Shown here in pieces: positions 1-6,822 of a stretch of 42,364 bases of DNA; position 1 is the first letter of the stretch; each line of letters starts with the position of its first letter. The notes beneath the pieces were generated by a model, which was not told where the DNA came from, made no database searches, and worked only from the letters and a program-made list of their open reading frames with translations. The position numbers and the translations under genes were made by a program. Source of the stretch: an uncultured Eubacteriales bacterium (GTDB taxonomy: Bacteria; Bacillota; Clostridia; Lachnospirales; Lachnospiraceae); NCBI GenBank assembly GCA_900317095.1, contig ONFL01000097.1:1-42364 (forward strand), in the 5' to 3' direction.

Positions 1-75
1 AATTTCTATATGATTATGGTACATGAAGGAATTTTTCTTCTCATATTCTTTATAATGCTCTTTTGTGATAATCAT
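1..75 (-). CDS. Unidentified protein, N-terminal fragment
   Basis: Reading the minus strand from an ATG at 75 gives 25 residues beginning MIITKEHYKEYEKKNSF and running off the window edge. An AGGAGGA ribosome site at 87-81 lies 5 nt before the ATG, and a good minus-strand promoter lies further upstream, so the start is well supported. The fragment is too short for a family call. Its layout (short charged helix, then FMYHNHIEI) would fit the start of a PaaI-type hotdog thioesterase or of a cupin-type regulator, but this is a guess. It diverges from the Hsp20 gene. Confidence 0.6.
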   Translation of the reverse strand, partial: MIITKEHYKEYEKKNSFMYHNHIEI

Positions 76-107
76 GCTCTTCCTCCTGATGATTTTATTC
101 GACGCCT

Positions 108-137
108 ATTATACAAAAAAGAGGGTGGTTTTGTAAA
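108..137 (-). promoter_or_regulatory. Sigma-A type promoter for the leftmost minus-strand gene
   Basis: On the minus strand TTTACA (137-132) and TATAAT (113-108) are separated by 18 nt. The -10 is perfect. The site sits about 35 nt upstream of the start codon at 75, and back to back with the Hsp20 promoter. Confidence 0.6.
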
Positions 138-178
138 TATTTCCGGCCGGTAAAAGGAAGTGAAAAAAATAAAAAAAA

Positions 179-205
179 TTAGCACTCACCTATTGACAGT
201 GCTAA
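179..205. promoter_or_regulatory. CIRCE element (HrcA operator)
   Basis: TTAGCACTC (179-187), a 9-nt spacer and CAGTGCTAA (197-205) match the CIRCE inverted repeat TTAGCACTC-N9-GAGTGCTAA with a single mismatch, in the first base of the right arm. CIRCE is bound by the heat-shock repressor HrcA. The following gene is a small heat-shock protein, which fits. Confidence 0.9.
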
Positions 206-221
206 CAAAACGTGTTATATT
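193..221 (+). promoter_or_regulatory. Sigma-A promoter of the Hsp20 gene, overlapping CIRCE
   Basis: TTGACA (193-198), 17 nt, TATATT (216-221). The -35 hexamer lies in the spacer and right arm of the CIRCE element, so bound HrcA would directly block RNA polymerase. Transcription should begin near 228, leaving a 5' leader of about 165 nt. Confidence 0.8.
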
Positions 222-227
222 ACATCT

Positions 228-395
228 AGAACAAAGGAAGAGGGAACGAAGATAAGATCCGCAAGGCCGGATGGAATCGAACAAGTTCCGGATCCTTATT
301 GTCCACCGCGCCGCCCGGCGCGGAAGATATAAAGAAGAGACAAGGCACAGGCGGCAGCGCTGCAGAGGCACAGCCGCATAGAAGGAGGAATAAAG
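228..395 (+). other. Long structured 5' leader of the Hsp20 mRNA
   Basis: The leader between the predicted start of transcription and the ATG contains a strong hairpin (CCGCGCC 306-312, loop GCCC, GGCGCGG 317-323). It also has GATCCG/CGGATC pairing around 256-294, and a segment, ATCCTTATT (292-300), that could pair 8 of 9 bases with AATAAAGAT (389-397), overlapping the start codon. Long structured leaders in small heat-shock genes are often RNA thermometers. That role here is inference only. Confidence 0.4.
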
Positions 396-836
396 ATGTT
401 AATGCCCAGTATTTTTGGTGAGAATTTAATGGATGATTTTATGAATGACTTTACGATGCCTTCACTTGGCAGAAGCTTTTTCGAGATGCCCATGCAGAAC
501 ATTATGAAGACAGATATCAAGGAAACCGAGAAGGACTGTGTTCTGGATATCGATCTTCCCGGATATAAGAAAGAAGATATTAAGATCAGTCTGAAGAACG
601 GCTATCTGACCGTCACCGCTTCCCAGGAGAAGAATGAAGATCAGAAGAACGAAGAGGGCCAGTACCTCAGACGCGAACGCTACACCGGCTCCGCAAGCAG
701 AAGCTTCTATGTAGGCAAGAATCTTACAGAGGAGAACATTCACGCGAAGTTTGATAACGGCATTCTGACCCTGACATTCCCCAAGGAAGAGGAGAAGAAG
801 GTCGATGAGGGCAAGTACATTGCCATTGAAGGCTGA
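396..836 (+). CDS. Hsp20/alpha-crystallin family small heat-shock protein
   Basis: This 146-residue protein is an ATP-independent holdase chaperone that should bind unfolding proteins in the cytoplasm. Residues about 40-140 form the alpha-crystallin domain: the DIDLPGYKKEDIKISLKNG start, the loop-rich RRERYTGSASRSFYV strand, and the GILTLTFPK segment that precedes the C-terminal tail. The tail ends IAIEG, resembling the I-x-I/V motif used for oligomer assembly. The N-terminal arm is Met/Phe-rich, as is usual in the family. The start is set by GAAGGAGG at 381-388, 7 nt before the ATG. The gene stands alone between its own CIRCE-controlled promoter and a terminator, and length and sequence are ordinary for the family. 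Confidence 0.95.
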   Translation: MLMPSIFGENLMDDFMNDFTMPSLGRSFFEMPMQNIMKTDIKETEKDCVLDIDLPGYKKEDIKISLKNGYLTVTASQEKNEDQKNEEGQYLRRERYTGSASRSFYVGKNLTEENIHAKFDNGILTLTFPKEEEKKVDEGKYIAIEG

Positions 837-884
837 TAAGTAAAAGCCGGCGGCTTTGGCCGCCGGCTGCACAGCAGTTCAGGA

Positions 885-918
885 CCTGCGCATTCTAAGC
901 CGGATGCGCAGGTTTTTT
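885..918 (+). terminator. Rho-independent terminator after the Hsp20 gene
   Basis: CCTGCGCAT (885-893) pairs with ATGCGCAGG (904-912) and is followed by six T. A separate 10-bp hairpin without a T-run (AGCCGGCGGC 845-854 / GCCGCCGGCT 859-868) sits just after the stop codon and may protect the mRNA end. Confidence 0.85.
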
Positions 919-1016
919 GTTGTCTGCATTCAAATGTCGAACACGTGTTTCCTGTTTCTGCTCTGATATGTTACAATATGGTAGACGATGAATATTTATT
1001 ACAAAGGCGAGTGCCT

Positions 1017-1598
1017 ATGAAGTTTAAGTCTATTAAGAAAGTGCAGGATGGGAATTTTATCGCCCGCTACGATGTGGATTACCAGACCAGGGACGGTCAG
1101 GATAAGGTCTACGAGATGATCAGCCGCAATCGCCATATGAAGGATTTTGCGGATCTGACGGACACCCGGCCCCAGGCGGTGGTGCTGATCGTGCAGAACG
1201 AGCAGGGGGATAAACTCCTTTTGAATAAAGAATTCCGCATGGCGGCGGGCCGCTGGGTTTATAATTTCCCGGCTGGTCTGATAGAACCGGGTGAAAGTCC
1301 GGACCAGGCGGCTGTCCGTGAGCTGCGGGAGGAGACCGGGCTGACTCTTTACCAGGTAGACGATACCCTGGGGGACAGCTACAGCGCCATCGGTTTTTCC
1401 AACGAGGTAAATGTCTGCGTGTTCGGCAGGGCAAGGGGAACCATCCTCCCCAGCGACTCTGTTTTTGAGGAAATAGAGGCAGGCTGGTTCGACCGCAGCC
1501 AGGTAAGGGAGCTGCTGCGGACCGCGCCCTTTGCGGCCAGGACCCAGGCTTATTGCTGTCTCTGGTCAGGCCTTCTGAAAGGAGAAGATCATGTCTGA
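1017..1598 (+). CDS. Nudix hydrolase, ADP-ribose pyrophosphatase type
   Basis: The 193-residue protein has a complete Nudix box at residues 87-109: G87, E93, R101-E102, E105-E106 and G108 match G-x5-E-x7-REUxEExGU. It should hydrolyse a nucleoside diphosphate linked to another moiety. The N-terminal half (strand-rich, then VVLIVQNEQGDKLLLNKEFR) resembles the NudF/ADP-ribose pyrophosphatase group, so ADP-ribose is the likeliest substrate, though this is not proven. The frame is open upstream to 945. I prefer the ATG at 1017 because the earlier part would overlap a candidate -10 (TACAAT at 972-977), and similarity to the family starts at MKFKSIKK. The ribosome site is weak (AAAGG at 1002-1006). 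Its last 8 nt overlap pepT. Confidence 0.88.
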   Translation: MKFKSIKKVQDGNFIARYDVDYQTRDGQDKVYEMISRNRHMKDFADLTDTRPQAVVLIVQNEQGDKLLLNKEFRMAAGRWVYNFPAGLIEPGESPDQAAVRELREETGLTLYQVDDTLGDSYSAIGFSNEVNVCVFGRARGTILPSDSVFEEIEAGWFDRSQVRELLRTAPFAARTQAYCCLWSGLLKGEDHV

Positions 1599-2826
1599 TG
1601 TATTAGACCGTTTTAAGAGATATATTGCCGTTGACACACAGTCGGATCCGCAAAGCAAGACTTTCCCTTCGACAGCAAAACAGCTGGACCTGGGCCGGAT
1701 GCTGGCCGGCGAGCTGGAGCAGATGGGCGCGGCGGATGTAGTCTTAAGCGATACCGGCTATGTCTACGCGAAGCTGCCGGCATCCGCCGGCTGCGAAGAT
1801 GTGCCGGCTTATGGCTTTATTTCCCACATGGATACCTCTCCCTCTGCCTCTGGTGAAAATGTAAAGCCTGTCATCATTCATAATTATGACGGCAGCGACA
1901 TAGAACTGGAAAATGGGGTGAAGACCACAACTTCCGCTTTTCCGGAACTGCTGGACTATAAGGGGCAGGATCTGATCGTGACGGATGGCCGGACGCTGCT
2001 GGGCGCCGACGACAAGGCAGGAATTGCCGAGATCATGAGCGCCGCGCAGTATCTGCTGGAGCATCCGCAGCTGAAGCACGGCACTATATGTATCGCCTTT
2101 ACGCCGGACGAGGAGATCGGCCGGGGGACGGCGCATTTTGACCTGGACCAGTTCGGCGCGGAGGCGGCCTGCACGGTAGACGGAGGAACCCTGGGTGAGC
2201 TGCAGTACGAGAATTTCAACGCGGCTTCCGCGCAGATAGAGATTACCGGCGTCAATGTCCATCCCGGCTCCGCAAAAGGAAAGATGGTCAACGCCAGCAG
2301 GCTGGCTATGGAATTTGACGCCCTGCTGCCGGCAGACCAGCGGCCGGAGAACACAGAGGGCTATGAAGGATTTTTCCATCTCTGCGGCATAGAGGGGGAC
2401 GAGAGCTTCTGTCAGATGAGCTATATTATTCGCGACCATGACCGGCAGAAATTTGAGGAAAAGAAGCAGCGGGTCCGGGAGGCCGCCGACAGTCTGAAAC
2501 GGAAATACAGTCACACGCAGGCCCGGGTCCGGGCAGAGATCAGCGACAGCTACTATAACATGCGGGAGAAGATAGAACCTCATATGGAGCTGGTCGATAT
2601 GGCCCGGCAGGCCTTTACGGACTGCGGCGTGCAGCCCCTGATCCGCCCCATCCGCGGCGGCACAGACGGGGCCCAGCTGTCCTTCCGGGGCCTGCCCTGT
2701 CCCAACCTGTCGGCTGGCGGAGAGGAATTTCACGGTATTCATGAATTCATCAGCATCCGGTCTCTTGAGAAGATGACGGATGTGCTGGTTAGGCTGGCGG
2801 CGGCGCCGGCGGAAGGAGGAAGATAG
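1591..2826 (+). CDS. pepT: Peptidase T (tripeptide aminopeptidase, M20B)
   Basis: This 411-residue cytoplasmic zinc peptidase releases the N-terminal residue from tripeptides. The M20 ligand set is visible: H79 in SHMDTSP, the aspartate of GADDKAG (140-141), the glutamate pair of TPDEEIGRG (174-175), D197 in TVDGG and the histidines of EEFHGIHEF near the C-terminus. PIRGGTDGAQLSFRGLPCPN before the last ligand is typical of PepT. Length matches the family (about 410). The start ATG overlaps the end of the Nudix gene by 8 nt, with GGAGAAG 8 nt upstream, so the two are co-translated. The next small gene begins directly after the stop codon. Confidence 0.95.
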   Translation: MSDVLDRFKRYIAVDTQSDPQSKTFPSTAKQLDLGRMLAGELEQMGAADVVLSDTGYVYAKLPASAGCEDVPAYGFISHMDTSPSASGENVKPVIIHNYDGSDIELENGVKTTTSAFPELLDYKGQDLIVTDGRTLLGADDKAGIAEIMSAAQYLLEHPQLKHGTICIAFTPDEEIGRGTAHFDLDQFGAEAACTVDGGTLGELQYENFNAASAQIEITGVNVHPGSAKGKMVNASRLAMEFDALLPADQRPENTEGYEGFFHLCGIEGDESFCQMSYIIRDHDRQKFEEKKQRVREAADSLKRKYSHTQARVRAEISDSYYNMREKIEPHMELVDMARQAFTDCGVQPLIRPIRGGTDGAQLSFRGLPCPNLSAGGEEFHGIHEFISIRSLEKMTDVLVRLAAAPAEGGR

Positions 2827-2997
2827 ATGCAGTGCGACACCTGTGCCTATTATAGTTATGATGACGACGCGGAGGAATATTATTGTGAGTGCGAGATGGA
2901 CGAGGACGACATGTATCATTTTCTGACGTCCACCCGGCCGGACTGCCCCTTCTACAGGGTTGATGACGAGTATGCCGTCGTGCGGCATCAGATGTGA
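2827..2997 (+). CDS. Small cysteine-rich acidic protein, DUF6472-like
   Basis: A 56-residue protein begins MQCDTCAYYSYDDDAEE immediately after the pepT stop, with GGAGGAAG 4-11 nt before the ATG. It has five cysteines (CDTC, CEC and DCPFY), many Asp/Glu/Tyr residues and ends with DDEYAVVRHQM. This CxxC...C...DCPFY...VRHQ layout is what I recall of the DUF6472 family of tiny proteins in Lachnospiraceae. The cysteines suggest a metal site, but no function is known to me. Its TGA overlaps the ATG of the RNA methyltransferase gene, so it belongs to the pepT operon. Confidence 0.8.
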   Translation: MQCDTCAYYSYDDDAEEYYCECEMDEDDMYHFLTSTRPDCPFYRVDDEYAVVRHQM

Positions 2998-3845
2998 TGG
3001 AAATGAAAGATAATATCAGGCAGGTCACGGATATATCCGCCCCGGAGCTGGCAGTTTTCAATCAGAGCTCGGAGCGGCAGCTGGCCCACTATTTTGAACC
3101 GCACGGCGGCATATTTATAGCAGAGACCGGGGAAGTGATCTCTCTGGCTCTGCAGGCCGGCATGGAGCCCCTGGCCGCCCTGGCTGCAAATGGGAAGGCC
3201 GGTCAGATGCGGCGGCTGCTGGAGAGATGGCCGCATATCCCGGTCTGGACGGCGGAGGAATCTGTGCTGACGAATATTACAGGCTACCGGCTGACCAGGG
3301 GCATGCTCTGCGCCATGCGGCGGCCCGCTCCGGCCGATCCCCGGCAGATCATAAAAAATGCCCGGTCTCTGGCCATTCTGGAGAATGTCATGAATCCCAC
3401 GAACGTGGGAGCCATCATCCGCAGCGCCGCGGCCTTGGGAGTGGAGGGAATCCTGCTGACAAAGGGCTGCAGCGATCCTCTTTACCGGCGGGCCATCCGG
3501 GTCAGCACGGGCAATGTTTTTAAGATCCCATGGGCCTGGGTCGGGGAGGACACCCCTCTTTCCTGGCCTCAGGGCACGCTGGCCATGCTGAAGGAAGCCG
3601 GATTTACAACAGCTGCCATGACGCCGGGAGAGAACAGTCTGCCTCTTGACGATCCCCGGCTGACTGCGGGGTCTAAAGTGGCGGTTCTTCTGGGCACGGA
3701 AGGAGAAGGCCTGCAGCAGCAGACCATCATGGCCTGCGACTATGCGGTGCGTATTCCCATGTCAGCGGGCGTCGACTCCCTGAATGTGGCGGCCGCCAGC
3801 GCGGTCACATTCTGGCAGCTCTGCCGGAAAAAAAGAAATATGTGA
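2997..3845 (+). CDS. TrmH/SpoU family RNA 2'-O-methyltransferase
   Basis: The 282-residue protein carries the three SPOUT signatures: NVMNPTNVGAIIRSAAALG (motif 1, central), LLGTEGEGL (motif 2) and IPMSAGVDSLNVAAASAV (motif 3), which form the knot that binds S-adenosylmethionine. The roughly 100 residues before them would be the substrate-binding domain. It should methylate a ribose in rRNA or tRNA; the exact site cannot be told from sequence. ATG 2997 overlaps the previous stop (TGATG). A GTG at 2994 and an ATG at 3003 are alternatives. A short hairpin (TCCGCA 3854-3859 / TGCGGA 3863-3868) follows the gene and could weakly terminate transcription. Confidence 0.9.
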   Translation: MEMKDNIRQVTDISAPELAVFNQSSERQLAHYFEPHGGIFIAETGEVISLALQAGMEPLAALAANGKAGQMRRLLERWPHIPVWTAEESVLTNITGYRLTRGMLCAMRRPAPADPRQIIKNARSLAILENVMNPTNVGAIIRSAAALGVEGILLTKGCSDPLYRRAIRVSTGNVFKIPWAWVGEDTPLSWPQGTLAMLKEAGFTTAAMTPGENSLPLDDPRLTAGSKVAVLLGTEGEGLQQQTIMACDYAVRIPMSAGVDSLNVAAASAVTFWQLCRKKRNM

Positions 3846-3916
3846 CAGGGGATTCCGCAGCTTGCGGATAGATTTCTTTATATATATGGAACAACTAAGG
3901 ACGGACAGGTGATGAC

Positions 3917-5038
3917 ATGATGGATAGAGACAGCCGGATAAAGAAAGAGAAGAGGCGAACCGGAAGAGGGCATTGGAGATCCCTGTTCCTGCCCCTGCTC
4001 CTGGCGGCCCTGCTGGCGCTGGGCGCATGTTCCGGCGGGCAGGATGCAAAGGAGCCCCAAGCGCAGCAGACCCAGGAAGAGAGTCGGGCGCAGACTGAAG
4101 CAGAAATTCAGACAGAGCAGCCTCCGCAGGAAACGCAGGAAGAAACAGAGACAGTCCAGGCGCAGGCCGGCAAGTCCAGCCTGCAGCTCCGCAAGGAGGC
4201 TGCGGCAAAGGTCCCGGCATTTTCCGGCAGCAGCTCCGTTCCGGTCAACGGTAATGTGCCCTTTTTCACAGATGCGGATAAGAAAAAGGGGCAGCAGGAC
4301 TTCCTGGAACATGCGGGCATGGACGCCCTGGGCCGATGCGGAACAGCCTGGGCCAGCCTGACTCAGGCGGACATGCCGCAGGGAGAGCGGGGCAGCATAG
4401 GCGATATAAAGCCTTCTGGCTGGCATACGGTCAAGTACAACGGCATAGATGGCAATTACCTTTATAACCGCTGCCACCTGATCGGCTGGCAGCTGGCAGG
4501 GGAGAACGATGAGCCCCGCAACCTGATCACCGGCACCCGCTACATGAATGTGGAAGGGATGGAGCCCTATGAGAATCTGACTGCCGAATATCTTTCCGGC
4601 AATCCCGGCGCCCACGTCCTTTACCGGGTCACACCGATATTTTCCGGAAATAACCTGCTGGCTGACGGCGTGCTTATGGAAGCCCTTTCCGTGGAGGACG
4701 ACGGAGCCGGTCTCTGTTTCTGCGTCTGGTGCTATAATGTGCAGCCGGATGTAAAGATAGATTACGCCGACGGCAGCAGCAGCGGGCCGGAATTTACCGG
4801 CACGAAGATGGTCTCCCGGTCGGCCGGCGGAGCGGCAGTTTCCGGTGGGGCGCGCCAGGCCCCTGCCCGGCCGGACCAGGGCACAGATTACGTTGTCAAC
4901 ACCAATACGAAAAAATTTCACCTTCCGGGCTGCTCCAGCGTTGACGATATAAAGCCCAAGAACCGCAAAGACTACAAGGGAGACCGGCAGACACTGATAG
5001 ATCAGGGCTATAAGCCCTGCAAGAGGTGTAATCCCTGA
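3917..5038 (+). CDS. DNA/RNA non-specific endonuclease lipoprotein with Cys-rich C-terminal domain
   Basis: This 373-residue protein starts with a basic region, a hydrophobic stretch and the lipobox LALGAC, so it should be exported and lipid-anchored. A Gln/Glu-rich linker (about residues 38-90) leads to a beta-beta-alpha-metal nuclease domain. LYNRCHLIGWQLAGENDEPRN contains the catalytic histidine (H187) of the NRGH/NRCH motif and the metal-ligand asparagine that follows. The last 50 residues (FHLPGCSSV...GYKPCKRCNP) form a small CxxC-type, Ada-like metal-binding domain often fused to surface nucleases. A role in digesting extracellular DNA for nutrients or uptake is inferred. A weak ribosome site (AGGTGA, 3907-3912) precedes two adjacent ATG codons at 3917 and 3920. 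Confidence 0.9.
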   Translation: MMDRDSRIKKEKRRTGRGHWRSLFLPLLLAALLALGACSGGQDAKEPQAQQTQEESRAQTEAEIQTEQPPQETQEETETVQAQAGKSSLQLRKEAAAKVPAFSGSSSVPVNGNVPFFTDADKKKGQQDFLEHAGMDALGRCGTAWASLTQADMPQGERGSIGDIKPSGWHTVKYNGIDGNYLYNRCHLIGWQLAGENDEPRNLITGTRYMNVEGMEPYENLTAEYLSGNPGAHVLYRVTPIFSGNNLLADGVLMEALSVEDDGAGLCFCVWCYNVQPDVKIDYADGSSSGPEFTGTKMVSRSAGGAAVSGGARQAPARPDQGTDYVVNTNTKKFHLPGCSSVDDIKPKNRKDYKGDRQTLIDQGYKPCKRCNP

Positions 5039-5058
5039 ACAATACAATGGAAGAAAAT

Positions 5059-5736
5059 ATGACAGCACAAGAAAAGAAAGAGCCCCCGGCAGATGTCCTG
5101 CGCGACCCGGACATCCGGGAAGCCCTCTTTGATTATCTGGAAGAGAAACTGGGCAAGATCCGCATATATGAGGAAAAGCAGATCGGCAAGTCGCGGGCGG
5201 ACGTTATGGTGGTCCTGCCCGACGCCCTGGCCGGCATAGAGATCAAGAGCGACGCAGATGCCTACACCCGCCTGGAGCGGCAGGTCAGGGATTACGATGT
5301 CTTTTTCGACTACAATATGCTGGTGGTAGGCAGTCATCATGCCCTGCACGCCCAGGAACATGTGCCCGACTGGTGGGGCATCCTGTCTGTGGAGAAGACA
5401 GAGCAGGGACTTGATTTTTATCAGGTCCGCCCCTGGCAGCCCAATCCCAGACTCAATTTCATAAACAAGCTGGGTTTTCTCTGGCGCATGGAACTAGCCC
5501 ACATCCAGGAGCTCAACGGTATGTACAAATACGCGGACAGGAGTAAGGATTTCGTCATAGAAAAGATATACGCTTCGGTAGAGCGGCCGCTCCTGGCCAG
5601 GCAGATCAGTGATGAGCTCTTCGAGCGCGACTATACGACAGCCGCGCAGAAGATAGAAGAATACAGAAAAGAGCACGGGCGCAGCGGCAGGAGCCGCAGA
5701 AAAGCCGGCGCCAGGCGGCGCAGAAGGAGAAAGTAA
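5059..5736 (+). CDS. sce7726 family protein (PD-(D/E)xK-like)
   Basis: I recognise the sce7726 family in KSRADVMVVLPDALAGIEIKSDADAYTRL: RADV-x-n-GIEIKSD places an aspartate and an ExK pair as in PD-(D/E)xK nucleases, followed by RLERQVRDYDVFFDYNMLVVG. The function of the family is not established; a nuclease or nucleic-acid role is inferred. The C-terminus ends in an extremely basic run (RSRRKAGARRRRRRK) that could bind nucleic acid. ATG 5059 has GGAAG 5 nt upstream and is preferred over the ATG at 5047, which lacks a ribosome site. The length is 225 residues. The gene follows the nuclease lipoprotein by 20 nt and ends before a bidirectional terminator. Confidence 0.82.
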   Translation: MTAQEKKEPPADVLRDPDIREALFDYLEEKLGKIRIYEEKQIGKSRADVMVVLPDALAGIEIKSDADAYTRLERQVRDYDVFFDYNMLVVGSHHALHAQEHVPDWWGILSVEKTEQGLDFYQVRPWQPNPRLNFINKLGFLWRMELAHIQELNGMYKYADRSKDFVIEKIYASVERPLLARQISDELFERDYTTAAQKIEEYRKEHGRSGRSRRKAGARRRRRRK

Positions 5737-5768
5737 AGACGGCCCCTGCGGAAGCAGGCGCAGAAAAC

Positions 5769-5798
5769 AAAGACGGCTCCCCCAGGCAGCCGTCTTTT
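5769..5798. terminator. Bidirectional terminator
   Basis: AAAGACGGCT (5769-5778) pairs with AGCCGTCTTT (5788-5797), with A-rich and T-rich flanks on both strands. It lies between the convergent sce7726-like and glycosyltransferase genes. The minus-strand stop codon (5799-5797) lies inside its right arm. Confidence 0.85.
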
Positions 5799-6729
5799 AT
5801 TTGCGGTCCTTGAGCAGCTTTGCAAGCTGCAGGCGGAATTCGAATTCCTGTCTGTCCTTGGAGACCATGGTGGAAAGCATGAGACCGGCAAAGAGGGACA
5901 ACAGGGCAGCCATGGCTATAAAGCCGCTCACGATCAGAGTCGGGAACCTGGGCACCAGTCCGGTCGAGATATAGGTCGCGAAGACCGGTATATCCATAAT
6001 GACAGCGATTGCCAGCAGGATGAGCGTGAACAGGCCGAAGAAGGCCATGGGTTTATAATTGCGGAAGAGGCGGGCTATGGTCAGCAGGACTTTGGCTCCG
6101 TCGGAGAATGTGTTGAGCTTGGATTCACTGCCGGCGGGCCGGTCTCTGTACTCTATAACAACATTCCTGACCAGCATGTTTTTGTCGACGGCGTGGATGG
6201 TCATTTCTGTCTCAATCTCGAAGCCCCGTGAAAGCACGGGAAATGTCTTCACGAACAGAAAGCTGAATGCCCGGTAGCCGGTCATGATATCTTTTATATC
6301 TGTCTTAAAGAGCCTGTTGATGCTGGACCGTACCAGATCATTGCCGAAATTGTGAAATGGCCGCTTGTTCTCAGTATAATATGTCGATGAAAGCCGGTCG
6401 CCGACGACCATATCGACATTCTCATTGAGGACCAGGTCTGCCATCTGCCGGCCGTATTCAGCCGGGTAGGTGTCATCCCCGTCCACCATGATATAGGCCA
6501 GGGCATCTATATCCCGGAACATCCTGCGGATCACGTTCCCCTTGCCCTGGTGAAACTCCCTGCGGACGATGGCCCCTGCCCGGCCGGCAATGTCTGCCGT
6601 CCCGTCCGTGGAATTATTGTCGTAGACATATATGGAGGCTTCCGGAAGCGCCCGCTTCCAGTCCCCGACGACCTTGGCGATCGTTTTACTTTCATTGTAG
6701 CATGGTATCAGCACAGCAATCTTGTCCAT
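5797..6729 (-). CDS. Family 2 glycosyltransferase, polyprenyl-phosphate glycosyltransferase type
   Basis: The 310-residue protein opens with the GT2 nucleotide-sugar fold: VLIPCYNESKTI, DNNSTDGT, then the metal-binding MVDGDDTYP. A GYRAF segment and RDRPAGSESKL follow, as in dolichyl/undecaprenyl-phosphate sugar transferases (DPM1, GtrB, ArnC-like). Two hydrophobic segments at about 235-255 and 265-290 anchor it, giving the GtrB-like two-helix topology. It should move a sugar from a nucleotide donor to a polyprenyl-phosphate carrier on the inner membrane face for cell-surface glycosylation; the sugar is not predictable. AGGAAAGGA precedes the ATG at 6729. It has its own promoter just upstream and no obvious functional partner. 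Confidence 0.92.
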   Translation of the reverse strand: MDKIAVLIPCYNESKTIAKVVGDWKRALPEASIYVYDNNSTDGTADIAGRAGAIVRREFHQGKGNVIRRMFRDIDALAYIMVDGDDTYPAEYGRQMADLVLNENVDMVVGDRLSSTYYTENKRPFHNFGNDLVRSSINRLFKTDIKDIMTGYRAFSFLFVKTFPVLSRGFEIETEMTIHAVDKNMLVRNVVIEYRDRPAGSESKLNTFSDGAKVLLTIARLFRNYKPMAFFGLFTLILLAIAVIMDIPVFATYISTGLVPRFPTLIVSGFIAMAALLSLFAGLMLSTMVSKDRQEFEFRLQLAKLLKDRK

Positions 6730-6780
6730 GGGATCTCTTACATCCTTTCCTGCCTGATTTATAAAAACAGTTCTTCAGCC

Positions 6781-6809
6781 AGTATAAACCCTGCGGGGAC
6801 CTTTTACAA
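6781..6809 (-). promoter_or_regulatory. Promoter of the glycosyltransferase gene
   Basis: On the minus strand TTGTAA (6809-6804) and TATACT (6786-6781) are spaced by 17 nt, about 52 nt before the ATG at 6729. It lies in the 93-nt gap after the MBL gene. A short imperfect hairpin (CCTGC/GCAGG) also falls there, without a good T-run. Confidence 0.55.
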
Positions 6810-6822
6810 CCTGCAGGCTTTT

